From Massilia atriviolacea (GTDB lineage: Bacteria > Pseudomonadota > Gammaproteobacteria > Burkholderiales > Burkholderiaceae_D): a stretch of 64,000 nt of DNA. The position numbers and the translations under genes are program-made. The stretch spans positions 339,908 to 403,907 of the forward strand of contig NZ_RXLQ01000006.1 in assembly GCF_003953935.1 (NCBI RefSeq), read 5' to 3'. The notes below the pieces were generated by a model. That model saw only the letters and a list, made by a program, of their open reading frames with translations. It was not told where the DNA came from and searched no databases. Below, piece after piece: positions 19,270 through 27,550 of the stretch; the first letter of the stretch is position 1; every line of letters starts with the position of its first letter.

Positions 19270-20505
19270 TCAGCCGTGCTTGCGGATGAATTCGCCGATC
19301 TTCGGGCAAATCACTTCGCGCCAGCGGCGGCCCGAAAAGATGCCGTAGTGGCCGCATTTCGGCGCCACGAAGTCCTGCTGCATCTCGGCCGGAATGCCGG
19401 TGCACAGGTCATGCGCGGCCTGGGTCTGGCCGGCGCCGGAAATGTCGTCCAGTTCGCCCTCGACGGTGAACAGCGCCACCGTGGTGATGTCCTGCGGCCG
19501 CACCAGCTTGCCGCCGACGGTCCAGGTGCCTTTCGGCAGGCGGTGCTCCTGGAACACGGTCTTGATGGTGTCCAGGTAGTACTCGGCCGGCATGTCGAGC
19601 ACCGCGTTGTACTCGTTGTAGAACTGGCGGTGGCTTTCGGCCGGTTCGTCGTCGCCCGCCACCAGGTGGTTGTAGAACTCGCGGTGGCTCTGCGCGTGGC
19701 GCCCCGGGTTCATGGCGATGAAGCCGGCGTGCTGCAGGAAGCCCGGATACACCTTGCGCCCGAAGCCCGGGTAGTTGGCCGGTACCGCGTAGATCACGGT
19801 GTTTTCGAACCACGAAAACGGCTTTTCGATGGCCAGGTCGTTGACCGCGGTGGGCGACTTGCGCGGGTCGATCGGGCCGCCCATCATGGTCATGGTCTTC
19901 GGCAGCTTGGGATCCTTGGCGGTGGCCATCAGCGAGATCGCGGCCAGCACCGGCACGGTCGGCTGGCAGACCGAGATCACATGCAGATCGGGTGCCAGCA
20001 GGCGGATGAAATCCTGCACGTAATAAATGTAGTCGTCCAGGTGGAACGCGCCTTCGGTGGTCGGCACCATGCGCGCGTCGGTCCAGTCGGTGATGTAGAC
20101 GTCGTGGCCGGTCAGCAGCCCGCGCACGGTGTCGCGCAGCAGGGTCGCATGGTGGCCGGACAGCGGCGCGACCAGCAGCACCTTGGGCTGGCCCAGTTTT
20201 TCGGTGGCCTTGTCGCTCAGGTCTTTCTTGAAATGCAGCAGGCGGCAGAACGGGCGCACCTGGACCACGTGTTCCATGATGCCGACCGTTTCGCCGTCGA
20301 TGACGGTCGATGTGATGTCGAAAGCGGGTTTTTCGTAATCCTTGCCGAGCCGGTACATCAGCTCGTAGCCGGCGGCGATGCGCTGCGCGAACGGCGTGTG
20401 CGCGAACGGCGAGACCGGATTCGAAAACAGTTTTGAAGAAGCGTCAGCCCACTGCATCAGTGGCGTCAGGAATGAGCGTTGCATCTCGTGCAATTGGTAA
20501 AGCAT
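19270..20505 (-). CDS. phaZ: Intracellular polyhydroxyalkanoate depolymerase
   Basis: This enzyme mobilises PHB granules. The 411-residue protein fits the intracellular PHB depolymerase family: N-terminal MLYQLHEMQRSFLTPL, an alpha/beta-hydrolase core with the nucleophile elbow SVCQPT (Cys180 in place of Ser, characteristic of intracellular PhaZ), and the C-terminal CGHYGIFSGRRW with the catalytic His. No signal peptide is present. The start is the ATG at 20505 with GAAGGA upstream. A second PHA gene (granule-associated, 23966) is nearby, so the host very likely stores PHB. Confidence 0.93.
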   Translation of the reverse strand: MLYQLHEMQRSFLTPLMQWADASSKLFSNPVSPFAHTPFAQRIAAGYELMYRLGKDYEKPAFDITSTVIDGETVGIMEHVVQVRPFCRLLHFKKDLSDKATEKLGQPKVLLVAPLSGHHATLLRDTVRGLLTGHDVYITDWTDARMVPTTEGAFHLDDYIYYVQDFIRLLAPDLHVISVCQPTVPVLAAISLMATAKDPKLPKTMTMMGGPIDPRKSPTAVNDLAIEKPFSWFENTVIYAVPANYPGFGRKVYPGFLQHAGFIAMNPGRHAQSHREFYNHLVAGDDEPAESHRQFYNEYNAVLDMPAEYYLDTIKTVFQEHRLPKGTWTVGGKLVRPQDITTVALFTVEGELDDISGAGQTQAAHDLCTGIPAEMQQDFVAPKCGHYGIFSGRRWREVICPKIGEFIRKHG

Positions 20506-20712
20506 ACATATTCCTTCGTTGTAATCGTTGCCTTGCAATCGTTTGCGTAAGGTGTGCCGATTAATTATAGGCCATTTGAAAGGTGCGCTTGCAATTTAGA
20601 ATTCTTGTTGGAAATCAAGCGCGGCTGTCAGTTTCAGGCAAGCCAAACGTGATTGATACGCTGTTTTATCACACAATGCTGCGCTGCGTTTATGAGCTAC
20701 CTAACGCAGCAT

Positions 20713-20739
20713 GAAAAATGCCCCGGCTGAGCGGGGCAT
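20713..20739 (-). terminator. Terminator of the ferredoxin-NADP reductase gene
   Basis: The minus strand forms an eight-base stem ATGCCCCG / CGGGGCAT (20718-20739), followed by a T run (complement of 20714-20718). Confidence 0.85.
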
Positions 20740-20766
20740 CTGTTGTGGCGGTAAGACTGAGATGGA

Positions 20767-21864
20767 TTAGTCGAAGGTCGGGGTTTCGACGCCGAGGATC
20801 TTGTGCAGTTTCGGCGAGGTGGTCGTGTACTGCATGTGGATCTTCTTGTCCGGGAAGATGTACGGCGCCGCGCCGAAGGCGGCCAGGGCCGCTTCGTGGA
20901 AGCCCGACAGGATCAGCTTCTTCTTGCCCGGATAGGTGTTGATGTCGCCCACCGCAAAGATGCCCGGCACATTGGTTTCGAACTTCTCGGTGTTCTGCAC
21001 CTTGAGCTGGCGGCGCTCGATGTCCAGGCCCCACTCGGCGATCGGGCCGAGCTTCGGCGACAGGCCGAAGAACACCAGCAGCATGTCGAGCGGTACGCGG
21101 CGGGTCACGCCGTCGGCGCCGGTCACTTTGACTTCGCTCAGCTTGCCGTCTTTTTCATCGAAGCCGGTGACCTGGCCGATGATCAGTTGCATTTCGTAGG
21201 CTTCGCACAGGGCTTTCATCTTGGCAACCGAGGCCGGCGCCGCGCGGAAGTCCTCGCGGCGGTGCAGCAGCACCACCGATTCGGCCTTGCCCACAAAATT
21301 GAGGGCCCAGTCCAGCGCGGAGTCGCCGCCGCCGCAGATGACCAGGTTCTTGCCTTCGAACTGGCTCGGATCCTTGACGCGGTAGTGCACCTGGGTGCCG
21401 TCGAACGCTTCGATGCCGTCGACCTTGATCGTGCGCGCCTGGAAGGAACCGACGCCGGCCGCGATGAAGATGGTCTTGGTGATGAACTGGGTGCCGGTCG
21501 AGGTTTCGACGTTGAAACGGCCGTCTTCACGGCGCTGCACCACGGTCACTTCCTGGCCCAGGTGGAAGGTCGGCTCGAACGGCTCGATCTGCTTGAGCAG
21601 GTTGTCGGTCAGTTCCTGGCCGGTGCACACCGGTACCGCGGGAATGTCGTAGATCGGCTTGTCGGGATACAGTTCGACGCACTGGCCGCCCACGGCCGGC
21701 AGCGAATCGATCACGTGGGCCTTGATTTCCAGCAGGCCCAGCTCGAACACCTGGAACAATCCGACCGGGCCTGCGCCGATGATCACGGCATCGGATTCGA
21801 TGGCGCCGGCAAAGGAACTATTGGCAGCGACGCTGCCTGCTTCATGGTTGGCGATGATAGTCAT
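20767..21864 (-). CDS. Ferredoxin--NADP+ reductase (thioredoxin-reductase-like type)
   Basis: A 365-residue flavoprotein with an N-terminal FAD site GAGPVGLF (about residues 31-38), [19 protein letters not shown], and the NADP site [13 protein letters not shown]. It lacks the redox CxxC of thioredoxin reductase, which marks the type of ferredoxin-NADP reductase found in Bacillus and many betaproteobacteria. It would pass electrons between NADPH and ferredoxin; the 7Fe ferredoxin gene lies next upstream on the same strand. Start [10 protein letters not shown] at 21864 has AGGAAG in front. Confidence 0.92.
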   Translation of the reverse strand: MTIIANHEAGSVAANSSFAGAIESDAVIIGAGPVGLFQVFELGLLEIKAHVIDSLPAVGGQCVELYPDKPIYDIPAVPVCTGQELTDNLLKQIEPFEPTFHLGQEVTVVQRREDGRFNVETSTGTQFITKTIFIAAGVGSFQARTIKVDGIEAFDGTQVHYRVKDPSQFEGKNLVICGGGDSALDWALNFVGKAESVVLLHRREDFRAAPASVAKMKALCEAYEMQLIIGQVTGFDEKDGKLSEVKVTGADGVTRRVPLDMLLVFFGLSPKLGPIAEWGLDIERRQLKVQNTEKFETNVPGIFAVGDINTYPGKKKLILSGFHEAALAAFGAAPYIFPDKKIHMQYTTTSPKLHKILGVETPTFD

Positions 21865-22021
21865 GCGCTTACTTCCTGTTGATTTTGGGGTGGGGTGCAG
21901 CTTGCAGCAGTGCATTAAGCGTTGCTGCGGATGGCCGACAGTGTGCCACGATGGAGACGATCTTGCTGGCGCGAACCTGGCGCCGGGCCGCGAGGGCGGA
22001 CCGGCGGGGCTGCTGGCTGGC

Positions 22022-22345
22022 TTAACGGATCAGCTGATCGATCTTGTCTTTGACATCTTTCCACTGTTCCGCATCGGGCAAGGCCGGTTTGGTCTTGGTA
22101 ATCGACGGCCAGGCGCGCGCCAGATCGACGTTGATCTTGATGAATTGCTGCTGGTCGCCCGGCACATCTTCTTCCGCATAGATGGCGTTGACGGGGCATT
22201 CGGCCACGCACACGGCGCAATCGATGCACTCGTCCGGATCGATCGCGAGAAAATTCGGGCCTTCCCGGAAACAATCTACCGGGCATACATCGACGCAATC
22301 GGTGTAACGACAGCTGATGCACGATTCGGTGACAACGTGGGTCAT
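22022..22345 (-). CDS. fdxA: 7Fe ferredoxin (FdxA type)
   Basis: A 107-residue ferredoxin with cysteines C9, C17 and C21 in the first half and C40, C43, C46 and C50 in the second, the layout for one [3Fe-4S] and one [4Fe-4S] cluster. The C-terminal 50 residues form the extension typical of FdxA. It probably serves as the partner of the reductase encoded 157 bases downstream. Confidence 0.95.
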   Translation of the reverse strand: MTHVVTESCISCRYTDCVDVCPVDCFREGPNFLAIDPDECIDCAVCVAECPVNAIYAEEDVPGDQQQFIKINVDLARAWPSITKTKPALPDAEQWKDVKDKIDQLIR

Positions 22346-22555
22346 AACAGTCCTATCAGTGAAAAGGGGTGCTGCGGGCCGGTGGCAGCGCTAATGCCAA
22401 CCATAGCAAAGCACTGTATTTTAGGGCAATTCGCTTATTCCCACAATTGAGGCTTATACACAATCCACATAAGCAAATGCGCACTTGCTTGCCCAAAAAC
22501 CAAGTCTTGTTTTCCTGCCAATTCAAGCGAACTGAACAGAAATGGTCGCGCCGAT

Positions 22556-22589
22556 AAGCGCTTGCGGGTTTGATATATCGCAAGCGCTT
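22556..22589. repeat. Perfect 11-bp inverted repeat behind the antiporter gene
   Basis: AAGCGCTTGCG (22556-22566) and CGCAAGCGCTT (22579-22589) are perfect complements with a 12-base loop. It lies 10 bases past the end of the antiporter gene on its transcribed side but lacks a T run. It may act as an RNA 3' stabiliser or weak terminator. Confidence 0.7.
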
Positions 22590-22599
22590 CCTCGAATCG

Positions 22600-23844
22600 T
22601 CATAGCAGGAACATGATCATCGCCATGACGGTCGGCGGAAGCGCGCCCAGCAGCAAGCCGCCGACCCCGATCGATTCATCCTCGAAGCCGTCGCGCACCA
22701 GGGCGGCGCCGGCCGGATTGGGGGCGTTGGCGATGATGGTCAGCCCGCCGCCGGCCACCGCGCCGGCCACCAGCATGTACTTGGCCTGGTCGGACAGGCC
22801 GACGATCAGCGAACCGAGGTAGGTGAGGGCGGCGTTGTCGGTGATCGCGGTCAGCGCGGTGGCGCCGAAAAACAGCGCGGTCGGCCCCAGGCTGGAGACG
22901 ATCGGTTGCAGCCACCATTGCTGCATGCCGCCCAGCACCACCAGTCCGGCCAGGAAGAAGCCGACCATCAAGCCTTCTTTCAGGATCAGGGGGCTCTGGT
23001 AGTTGTCGTAGGCGTGGGTGAAGCCGATGAAGAACAGGAACAGGCCGACGAAAATCACCGGATGGTGGGCAAAGGCGACCACGGCCGCCAGGAAGGCCAG
23101 GTGGATCGCGCTCACCAGCGCCGGCACCCTGACGGTCCCGGCTGCCGGCGCGGGCGCCTCGACGATGTGGCGGCGCAGCATGACGGTGACCACGGTGGCG
23201 TTGACCAGCACCGCGACGGCGGCGCGCCAGCCGAAGGTCGAGGCCATGAAGGCGCTGTCCCACTGCCAGGTGGAGGCCACCATCAGCACCGGCGGCGCGG
23301 CGAAGGAGGTGAGCGTGCCGCCGATCGACACATTGACGAACAGCACGCCGAGGGCGGCGTACTTGAGCCACTCCGGCATGTCCTTGCGAAAAATCTGGGG
23401 CGCCAGCATCAGGGCGGCCAGGGTCATGGCGGCCGGTTCCGTGATGAGCGAGCCGAACAGCGGCACCAGCGCCAGGCACAGCCACACATTGACCACCGGG
23501 GTGCGCAGCGGCACCAGGCGCGCCAGGGCGGCGATGAGGGCGCGGATCGCTTCGAGCACCGGCCTGGAGGCCGCCACCACCATGATCACGAACACGAACA
23601 GCGGTTCGGTGTAGGTGCGCGATTCGGCGTAGGCGATCGCTTCGCTGCCGCCCAGGACGATGGCCATGGCCACGATCAGCACCAGTGCCCACAGGCCGAA
23701 CACCACCTCGACTTCGCCGAAGAAGTGGAGCAGGCCGGCATGGCGCGGATAGCGGTCGGCCAGGCGTTCGAAACTCTTGGCGGCGAAGGTGTGCGCCAGG
23801 GCGAGTCCGAACAGGATCGCGGCGATGAGTTGGATGTCGCTCAT
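22600..23844 (-). CDS. Putative Na+/H+ antiporter (ion-transporter superfamily)
   Basis: A 414-residue polytopic membrane protein with roughly 11-12 hydrophobic helices. Segments such as LVPLFGSLITEPAAMTLAAL, VNVSIGGTLTSFAAPPVLMVA, TALTAITDNAALTYLGSL and IIANAPNPAG resemble the putative Na+/H+ antiporter family of the IT superfamily (Na_H_antiport_3 as I recall it). The conserved TEPAAM and TDNAALTYLG stretches would lie in the paired re-entrant regions. Ion specificity is inferred from the family. It is transcribed alone, divergent from the PHA-granule gene. Confidence 0.8.
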   Translation of the reverse strand: MSDIQLIAAILFGLALAHTFAAKSFERLADRYPRHAGLLHFFGEVEVVFGLWALVLIVAMAIVLGGSEAIAYAESRTYTEPLFVFVIMVVAASRPVLEAIRALIAALARLVPLRTPVVNVWLCLALVPLFGSLITEPAAMTLAALMLAPQIFRKDMPEWLKYAALGVLFVNVSIGGTLTSFAAPPVLMVASTWQWDSAFMASTFGWRAAVAVLVNATVVTVMLRRHIVEAPAPAAGTVRVPALVSAIHLAFLAAVVAFAHHPVIFVGLFLFFIGFTHAYDNYQSPLILKEGLMVGFFLAGLVVLGGMQQWWLQPIVSSLGPTALFFGATALTAITDNAALTYLGSLIVGLSDQAKYMLVAGAVAGGGLTIIANAPNPAGAALVRDGFEDESIGVGGLLLGALPPTVMAMIMFLL

Positions 23845-23965
23845 GTCATTCCGATTAAAAATAGCCGAAAAGCATTATAGGACGGGAAGCGGCGCGGGCG
23901 GGGCGAACTAGGCGGGCTCGGCGCAACAAGGTATCATGTGCGCGAAAAACACAACAAGGAAAGTC

Positions 23966-24247
23966 ATGGCTGACATCAGCATCGTTCAGGAACATAGCCT
24001 GACACCCAACAAGGCCCGTGAAGCGGCCCAGAAAGTCGCCGACAAGATTGCCGCCGAATACGGCCTGGAATGCGCATGGCAGGGCGACGTACTGCATTTC
24101 GAGCGCAGCGGCGTGAATGGATCGCTGGCCGTGGAAGCGCAGCAGGTGGCAATGACGATCCGTCTCGGATTCTTGATGAGTGCGTTCGCGCCGGCGATCG
24201 AGGCGAAGGTGACGGAAAAGATGAAAGCGGTATTCGGCGCAGCCTGA
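23966..24247 (+). CDS. PHA-granule-associated system protein (PHA_gran_rgn)
   Basis: A 93-residue cytoplasmic protein beginning MADISIVQEHSLTPNKAREAA with VADKIAAEYGLEC, W-x-GDVLHFERSGVNG and LGFLMSAFAPAIEAKVTEKM. This matches the small family annotated as polyhydroxyalkanoic acid system protein, found in PHA producers. The molecular role is not settled; granule association is the usual suggestion. Start at 23966 has AAGGAAAG ahead. A PHA depolymerase gene lies 3.5 kb away. Confidence 0.85.
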   Translation: MADISIVQEHSLTPNKAREAAQKVADKIAAEYGLECAWQGDVLHFERSGVNGSLAVEAQQVAMTIRLGFLMSAFAPAIEAKVTEKMKAVFGAA

Positions 24248-24280
24248 AGCGGCCGCGCCGGGGTCGTGCGGGGCGCCGGA

Positions 24281-24535
24281 TCAGCCCTTCAATTCGTCGA
24301 TCAGGTCGACGTACTGCTGCATGGCGTCGTCCCTGGACGTGCCCTTGAACGCATCCCACGCATCGTACTTGGCACGGGCGACGAAGTCGGTCATGCCGGG
24401 ACGGTTGCCGTCGGTGTCGCCGGCGGACGCCTGCTTGTACAGCGCGTAAATCTTCAACAAGGTCTGGTTATCCGGACGCTCGGACAGATTTTTGGAATCG
24501 GCCAAGGCCTGGTCAAACTGTTCCTGCAAGCTCAT
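24281..24535 (-). CDS. Acyl-CoA-binding protein
   Basis: An 84-residue ACBP fold: FDQALADSKNLSERPDNQTLLKIYALYKQASAGD with the conserved LKIYALYKQA helix, then KYDAWDAFKG and DAMQQYVDLIDEL. It binds long-chain acyl-CoA in the cytosol. The ATG at 24535 has GGAGATAAG upstream; the longer frame to 24658 is unconserved. It is convergent with the PHA-granule gene. Confidence 0.95.
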   Translation of the reverse strand: MSLQEQFDQALADSKNLSERPDNQTLLKIYALYKQASAGDTDGNRPGMTDFVARAKYDAWDAFKGTSRDDAMQQYVDLIDELKG

Positions 24536-24659
24536 CTTATCTCCTGGGGTGGGCTGAAATTCAGTGACGAGAATCTTAGCGCAGCTTGCACCGCAAACAG
24601 CGGAAAAGCGCAAGAGATTAGAGGGGATGCTCAGCTTGGGACGCTCGATCCCGCGCACC

Positions 24660-24747
24660 CGTCGTTCCCGCGCAGGCGGGAACCCAAGTTTGTCTAGCTG
24701 CTCGTGGCTGCGCTACGTACTTGGGTTCCCGCCTTTGCGGGAACGAC
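24660..24747. repeat. REP-like inverted repeat element
   Basis: Two arms, CGTCGTTCCCGCGCAGGCGG and following bases (24660-24689) and the near-complement ending GCGGGAACGACG (24718-24747), enclose 28 bases. Each arm is itself a small hairpin (TTCCCGC / GCGGGAA). A diverged relative lies at 42018-42110. Such elements are scattered in intergenic regions of Burkholderiales genomes. Confidence 0.8.
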
Positions 24748-24752
24748 GATGG

Positions 24753-24986
24753 TCAGTCTTGCGCCTCGGCTTTCGCCTTGGCCGCCTTTTCCTCGTCGCT
24801 GTCGCGGAACGGGTAGGTGGCCACTTTGACCGCGCCCTTGGTCACTGCGACCCCGGTGCTGACCGCGGCCGAGCCGACCGCCGCGCCGGCACTGACCACC
24901 GCGCCGGTGACCGCAACGACCACGCAGCCGCTGGTCATGGCCACCACCAGCAGCGCCAGCGCGCAGCGCAAGGCGCCCATCGACAT
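24753..24986 (-). CDS. Small lipoprotein
   Basis: A 77-residue protein with a lipoprotein signal: MSMGALRCALALLVVAMTSGC, the lipobox TSGC giving a lipidated Cys near residue 21. The mature part is Ala/Val/Gly-rich (VVSAGAAVGSAAVSTGVAVTKGAVKVA) and ends in a charged tail. It starts two bases after the stop of the FKBP gene and is probably co-transcribed with it. Function unknown. The longer frame running through the FKBP gene in another phase is a shadow. Confidence 0.8.
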   Translation of the reverse strand: MSMGALRCALALLVVAMTSGCVVVAVTGAVVSAGAAVGSAAVSTGVAVTKGAVKVATYPFRDSDEEKAAKAKAEAQD

Positions 24987-24988
24987 GC

Positions 24989-25345
24989 TTAAACCTTCAG
25001 CAGTTCGACGTCGAAAATCAGCGTGGCGTTCGGCGGAATCACGCCGCCCGCGCCGCGCGCGCCGTAACCGAGGCTGGCCGGGATCGTCAGGCGGCGCGCG
25101 CCGCCGACCTTCATGCCCTGCACGCCTTCGTCCCAGCCCTTGATGACCTGGCCGGCGCCCAGCGCAAACTGGAACGGTTCGTTGCGGTCCTTGCTGGAGT
25201 CGAATTTGGCGCCGGCGGTGCCGTCGTCGTTGCGCAGCCAGCCGGTGTAATGCACGGCGACGTGCTGGCCGGCTTTCGCTTCGGCGCCTTCGCCGACGGT
25301 GGTGTCTTCGTACTGGAGGCCGGAATCGGTAGTGATGGTGGACAT
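24989..25345 (-). CDS. FKBP-type peptidyl-prolyl cis-trans isomerase
   Basis: A 118-residue single FKBP domain: SGLQYEDTTVGEG, VAVHYTGWL, KFDSSKDRNEPFQFALGAGQVIKGWDEG, ARRLTIPASLGYGARGAGGVIPPNATLIFDVELL. All aromatic pocket residues (Y, F, W, Y) are in place. No signal peptide is present, so it is cytoplasmic. Start 25345 has CTAAGGAAAA upstream. Confidence 0.96.
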   Translation of the reverse strand: MSTITTDSGLQYEDTTVGEGAEAKAGQHVAVHYTGWLRNDDGTAGAKFDSSKDRNEPFQFALGAGQVIKGWDEGVQGMKVGGARRLTIPASLGYGARGAGGVIPPNATLIFDVELLKV

Positions 25346-25478
25346 GGTTTTCCTTAGTAAATCGGTGTGATTGGCGATTGTAGTGCATGCCAACTCAAAG
25401 CGCTATTGACGCCACTCCCGTGGCAGCCCAAAGCACGCTACACTGCGTGGACTTTTTGACTATATTCAGCCGCTTTCC

Positions 25479-26342
25479 ATGACCAAGACTCCCTGGCGCC
25501 CCGTCGCCACCGCCTACCGCCACGCCCTGGTTTCGCAGGCCAATCCGAAGATGCTGCTGCTGACGGTGATTCCCTTCCTGCTGTCGGTGGTGCTGTGGGC
25601 GATCCTGCTGGCCTTCGGCTTCCAGCCGCTGCTCGACTACGTCCAGGCCCTGTTCCAGGACCACGACTGGTTCAAGACCACCAGCGGCATGCTCGGTTCC
25701 TTCGGCCTGGGCTTCCTGAAAACCATCATCGTGCCGCTGATCGCCATGCTCCTGCTGCTGCCGCTGATGATCGTCACCTCGCTGGTCTTCATGGGCGTGG
25801 CCGCCATGCCGCCGATCACGCGCCATGTCGCGGCGCGCCATTTCAGCACCCTCGAAGCGAAGAACGAAGGCAGCTTCATGGCCAGCCTGGCGATCAACCT
25901 CAGCAGCGCCGCGCTGTTCGTGGTGGTCTGGGTCCTGAGCCTGCCGCTGTACATCGTGCCGCCGGTGGCGGTGCTGGTGCAGGTGGTGCTGTGGGGTGCA
26001 TTGACCAGCCGCGTGATGGTCTACGACGCCCTGGAAGACTATGCCAGCGCCGAGGAAATGAAGGAAATCCGGCGCCGCCACCGCGCCCAGCTGACCTTCA
26101 TCGGCATCGTGTCCGGCTTCATCGGCGCCTTGCCCGGCATCGTCTGGATCGGCGGCGCGGTCATGTCGATCGTGCTGTTCCCCTTCCTGGCGGCGATCTC
26201 GATCTGGCTGTATGTGCTGATCTTCGTGTTTACCGCGCTGTGGTTCCAGTACTACTGCATGCATGCGCTGCGCGAGCTGCGCGCGGCGGCGGCGGCGCCG
26301 GTCGCCGCCGTTGCCAGCGCCGATGCGTCGCCACCGGCCTGA
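25479..26342 (+). CDS. EI24-domain (CysZ-like) membrane protein
   Basis: A 287-residue membrane protein with four or more long hydrophobic segments (about residues 24-46, 78-110, 137-172, 205-260). The pattern PWRPVATAYRHAL...PFLLSVVLWA, ARHFSTLEAKNEGSF and VLWGALTSRVMVYDALEDYAS fits the EI24 family that includes CysZ. The known member CysZ is a sulfate transporter, but this subfamily is not assigned a substrate. The C-terminus is an Ala-rich tail. It starts 130 bases from the divergent FKBP gene. Confidence 0.8.
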   Translation: MTKTPWRPVATAYRHALVSQANPKMLLLTVIPFLLSVVLWAILLAFGFQPLLDYVQALFQDHDWFKTTSGMLGSFGLGFLKTIIVPLIAMLLLLPLMIVTSLVFMGVAAMPPITRHVAARHFSTLEAKNEGSFMASLAINLSSAALFVVVWVLSLPLYIVPPVAVLVQVVLWGALTSRVMVYDALEDYASAEEMKEIRRRHRAQLTFIGIVSGFIGALPGIVWIGGAVMSIVLFPFLAAISIWLYVLIFVFTALWFQYYCMHALRELRAAAAAPVAAVASADASPPA

Positions 26343-26368
26343 CGCTTTCATGGCACACTGATGATTTT

Positions 26369-26428
26369 CGCAACAACGTTCGCAACAACGTTCACAACAA
26401 CGTTCGCAACAACGTTTGCAACAACGGA
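26369..26428 (+). repeat. Five-unit 12-bp tandem repeat before the CinA-like gene
   Basis: Five consecutive 12-base units close to CGCAACAACGTT: 26369-26380, 26381-26392, 26393-26404 (CACAACAACGTT), 26405-26416, and 26417-26428 (TGCAACAACGGA). The last unit supplies the GGAG of the ribosome binding site of the next gene. Each unit holds the palindrome AACGTT. Being a multiple of three, copy changes would not shift an upstream in-frame start at 26361, which would translate the array as FATT repeats. Confidence 0.92.
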
Positions 26429-26435
26429 GAAACAC

Positions 26436-27233
26436 ATGGCAATCGGTTTGATCATCATCGGCGACGAAATCCTGTCGGGCAAGCGGCGCGACCAGCACTT
26501 TCCCAAGGTGCTGGAGCTGCTGGCCGAACGCGGCCTCAAGCTGGACTGGGCCGAGTACCTGGGCGATGATCCGGCGCGCATCAGCGCCACCCTCAAGCGC
26601 ACCATGGCCAGCGGCGACATCGTGTTCTCTTGCGGCGGCATCGGCGCCACCCCGGACGACCACACGCGCGCATGCGCCGCCAGCGCGCTCGGCGTGCCGC
26701 TGGCGCTGCATCCGCAGGGCCGCGCCAACATCGAGGAGCGCATCCGCGACATGGCGGCCGAAGCCGGCAAGCAAGCCGACCTGGATTCGCCGGAAAACCT
26801 GCACCGCCTGAAGATGGCCGAATTCCCCGAAGGCGCCTCGCTGATCCCCAACGCCTACAACAAGATCGCCGGTTTCACGGTCGGCACGCATCACTTCGTG
26901 CCGGGCTTTCCGGTGATGGCCTGGCCGATGATCGCCTGGGTGCTCGACGAGCTCTACAGCCACCTGTTCAACCGCCAGCCGCACAGCGAGCAGTCGGTGC
27001 TGGTGTACGGCTCGATGGAGTCGACCCTCAATCCGCTGATGGAAGCGCTGGAAGCGCGTTACGCCCCGGTCAAGGTATTCAGCCTGCCGAGCGTGGGCGA
27101 CGCGGTCACGCGCGGCCACATCGAACTGGGCGTCAAGGGCGAACCGGCGCTGACCGCCTCGGCCTTCGCCGACATGTGCGCGCAGCTGGGCGCCATGGAC
27201 ATCGAATACGTCCCCTGCGAGGCGCCGGCGTGA
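26436..27233 (+). CDS. Molybdopterin-binding / CinA-type protein
   Basis: A 265-residue protein with an N-terminal MoaB/MogA-like domain: MAIGLIIIGDEILSGKRRDQH, FSCGGIGATPDDHTRACAA, MAEFPEGASLIPN and FVPGFPVMAWPM are the recognisable CinA N-domain motifs. It lacks the C-terminal PncC nicotinamide-nucleotide amidase domain. Such stand-alone proteins are annotated as competence/damage-inducible protein A-like; activity is unknown. ATG at 26436 follows ACGGAGAAAC; an in-frame ATG at 26361 would add a repeat-coded tail. Confidence 0.88.
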   Translation: MAIGLIIIGDEILSGKRRDQHFPKVLELLAERGLKLDWAEYLGDDPARISATLKRTMASGDIVFSCGGIGATPDDHTRACAASALGVPLALHPQGRANIEERIRDMAAEAGKQADLDSPENLHRLKMAEFPEGASLIPNAYNKIAGFTVGTHHFVPGFPVMAWPMIAWVLDELYSHLFNRQPHSEQSVLVYGSMESTLNPLMEALEARYAPVKVFSLPSVGDAVTRGHIELGVKGEPALTASAFADMCAQLGAMDIEYVPCEAPA

Positions 27234-27550
27234 CAAGCGTGTGACGCCTTTTGCGGCAACGCTTTTGTGAGGCGCGCTGAGCCGTTGTTTTTTTGCGAAA
27301 AACAAACGGCCAGATCAAGTTTTCTTGAACATGCCTTCGCCACGGTCACCCGATGTGGTGGAATGGTGACCGTGCAGTACCCGGATCGCGCCTGCGACGC
27401 AGGTGAGATTCGGGTGAGAATCTAATCAGTGAATTTTTAATACCACAGGAATGCGATTGACCACCCGATCACACGAAGCGACCCGTTGCACGATGGCGAA
27501 GGTCGATGCGGTGATTGCAGGGACGATTGATTTGAACCGGTTGAGCCATC
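27234..27550. other. Intergenic region before the class A PBP gene
   Basis: About 317 bases without a gene. A perfect 10-base inverted repeat lies at 27341-27350 and 27365-27374 (CACGGTCACC / GGTGACCGTG, 14-base loop), with a smaller palindrome TCAAG-TTTT-CTTGA at 27315-27328 and AGATTC/GAATCT near 27411-27429. None has a T run, so operators or mRNA structures are as likely as terminators. I see no convincing -35/-10 pair. Confidence 0.6.

Noticed and set aside
26369..26428. Possible CRISPR or phage attachment repeats
   Set aside because: Units of 12 bases without spacers and no integrase nearby; a simple tandem repeat.
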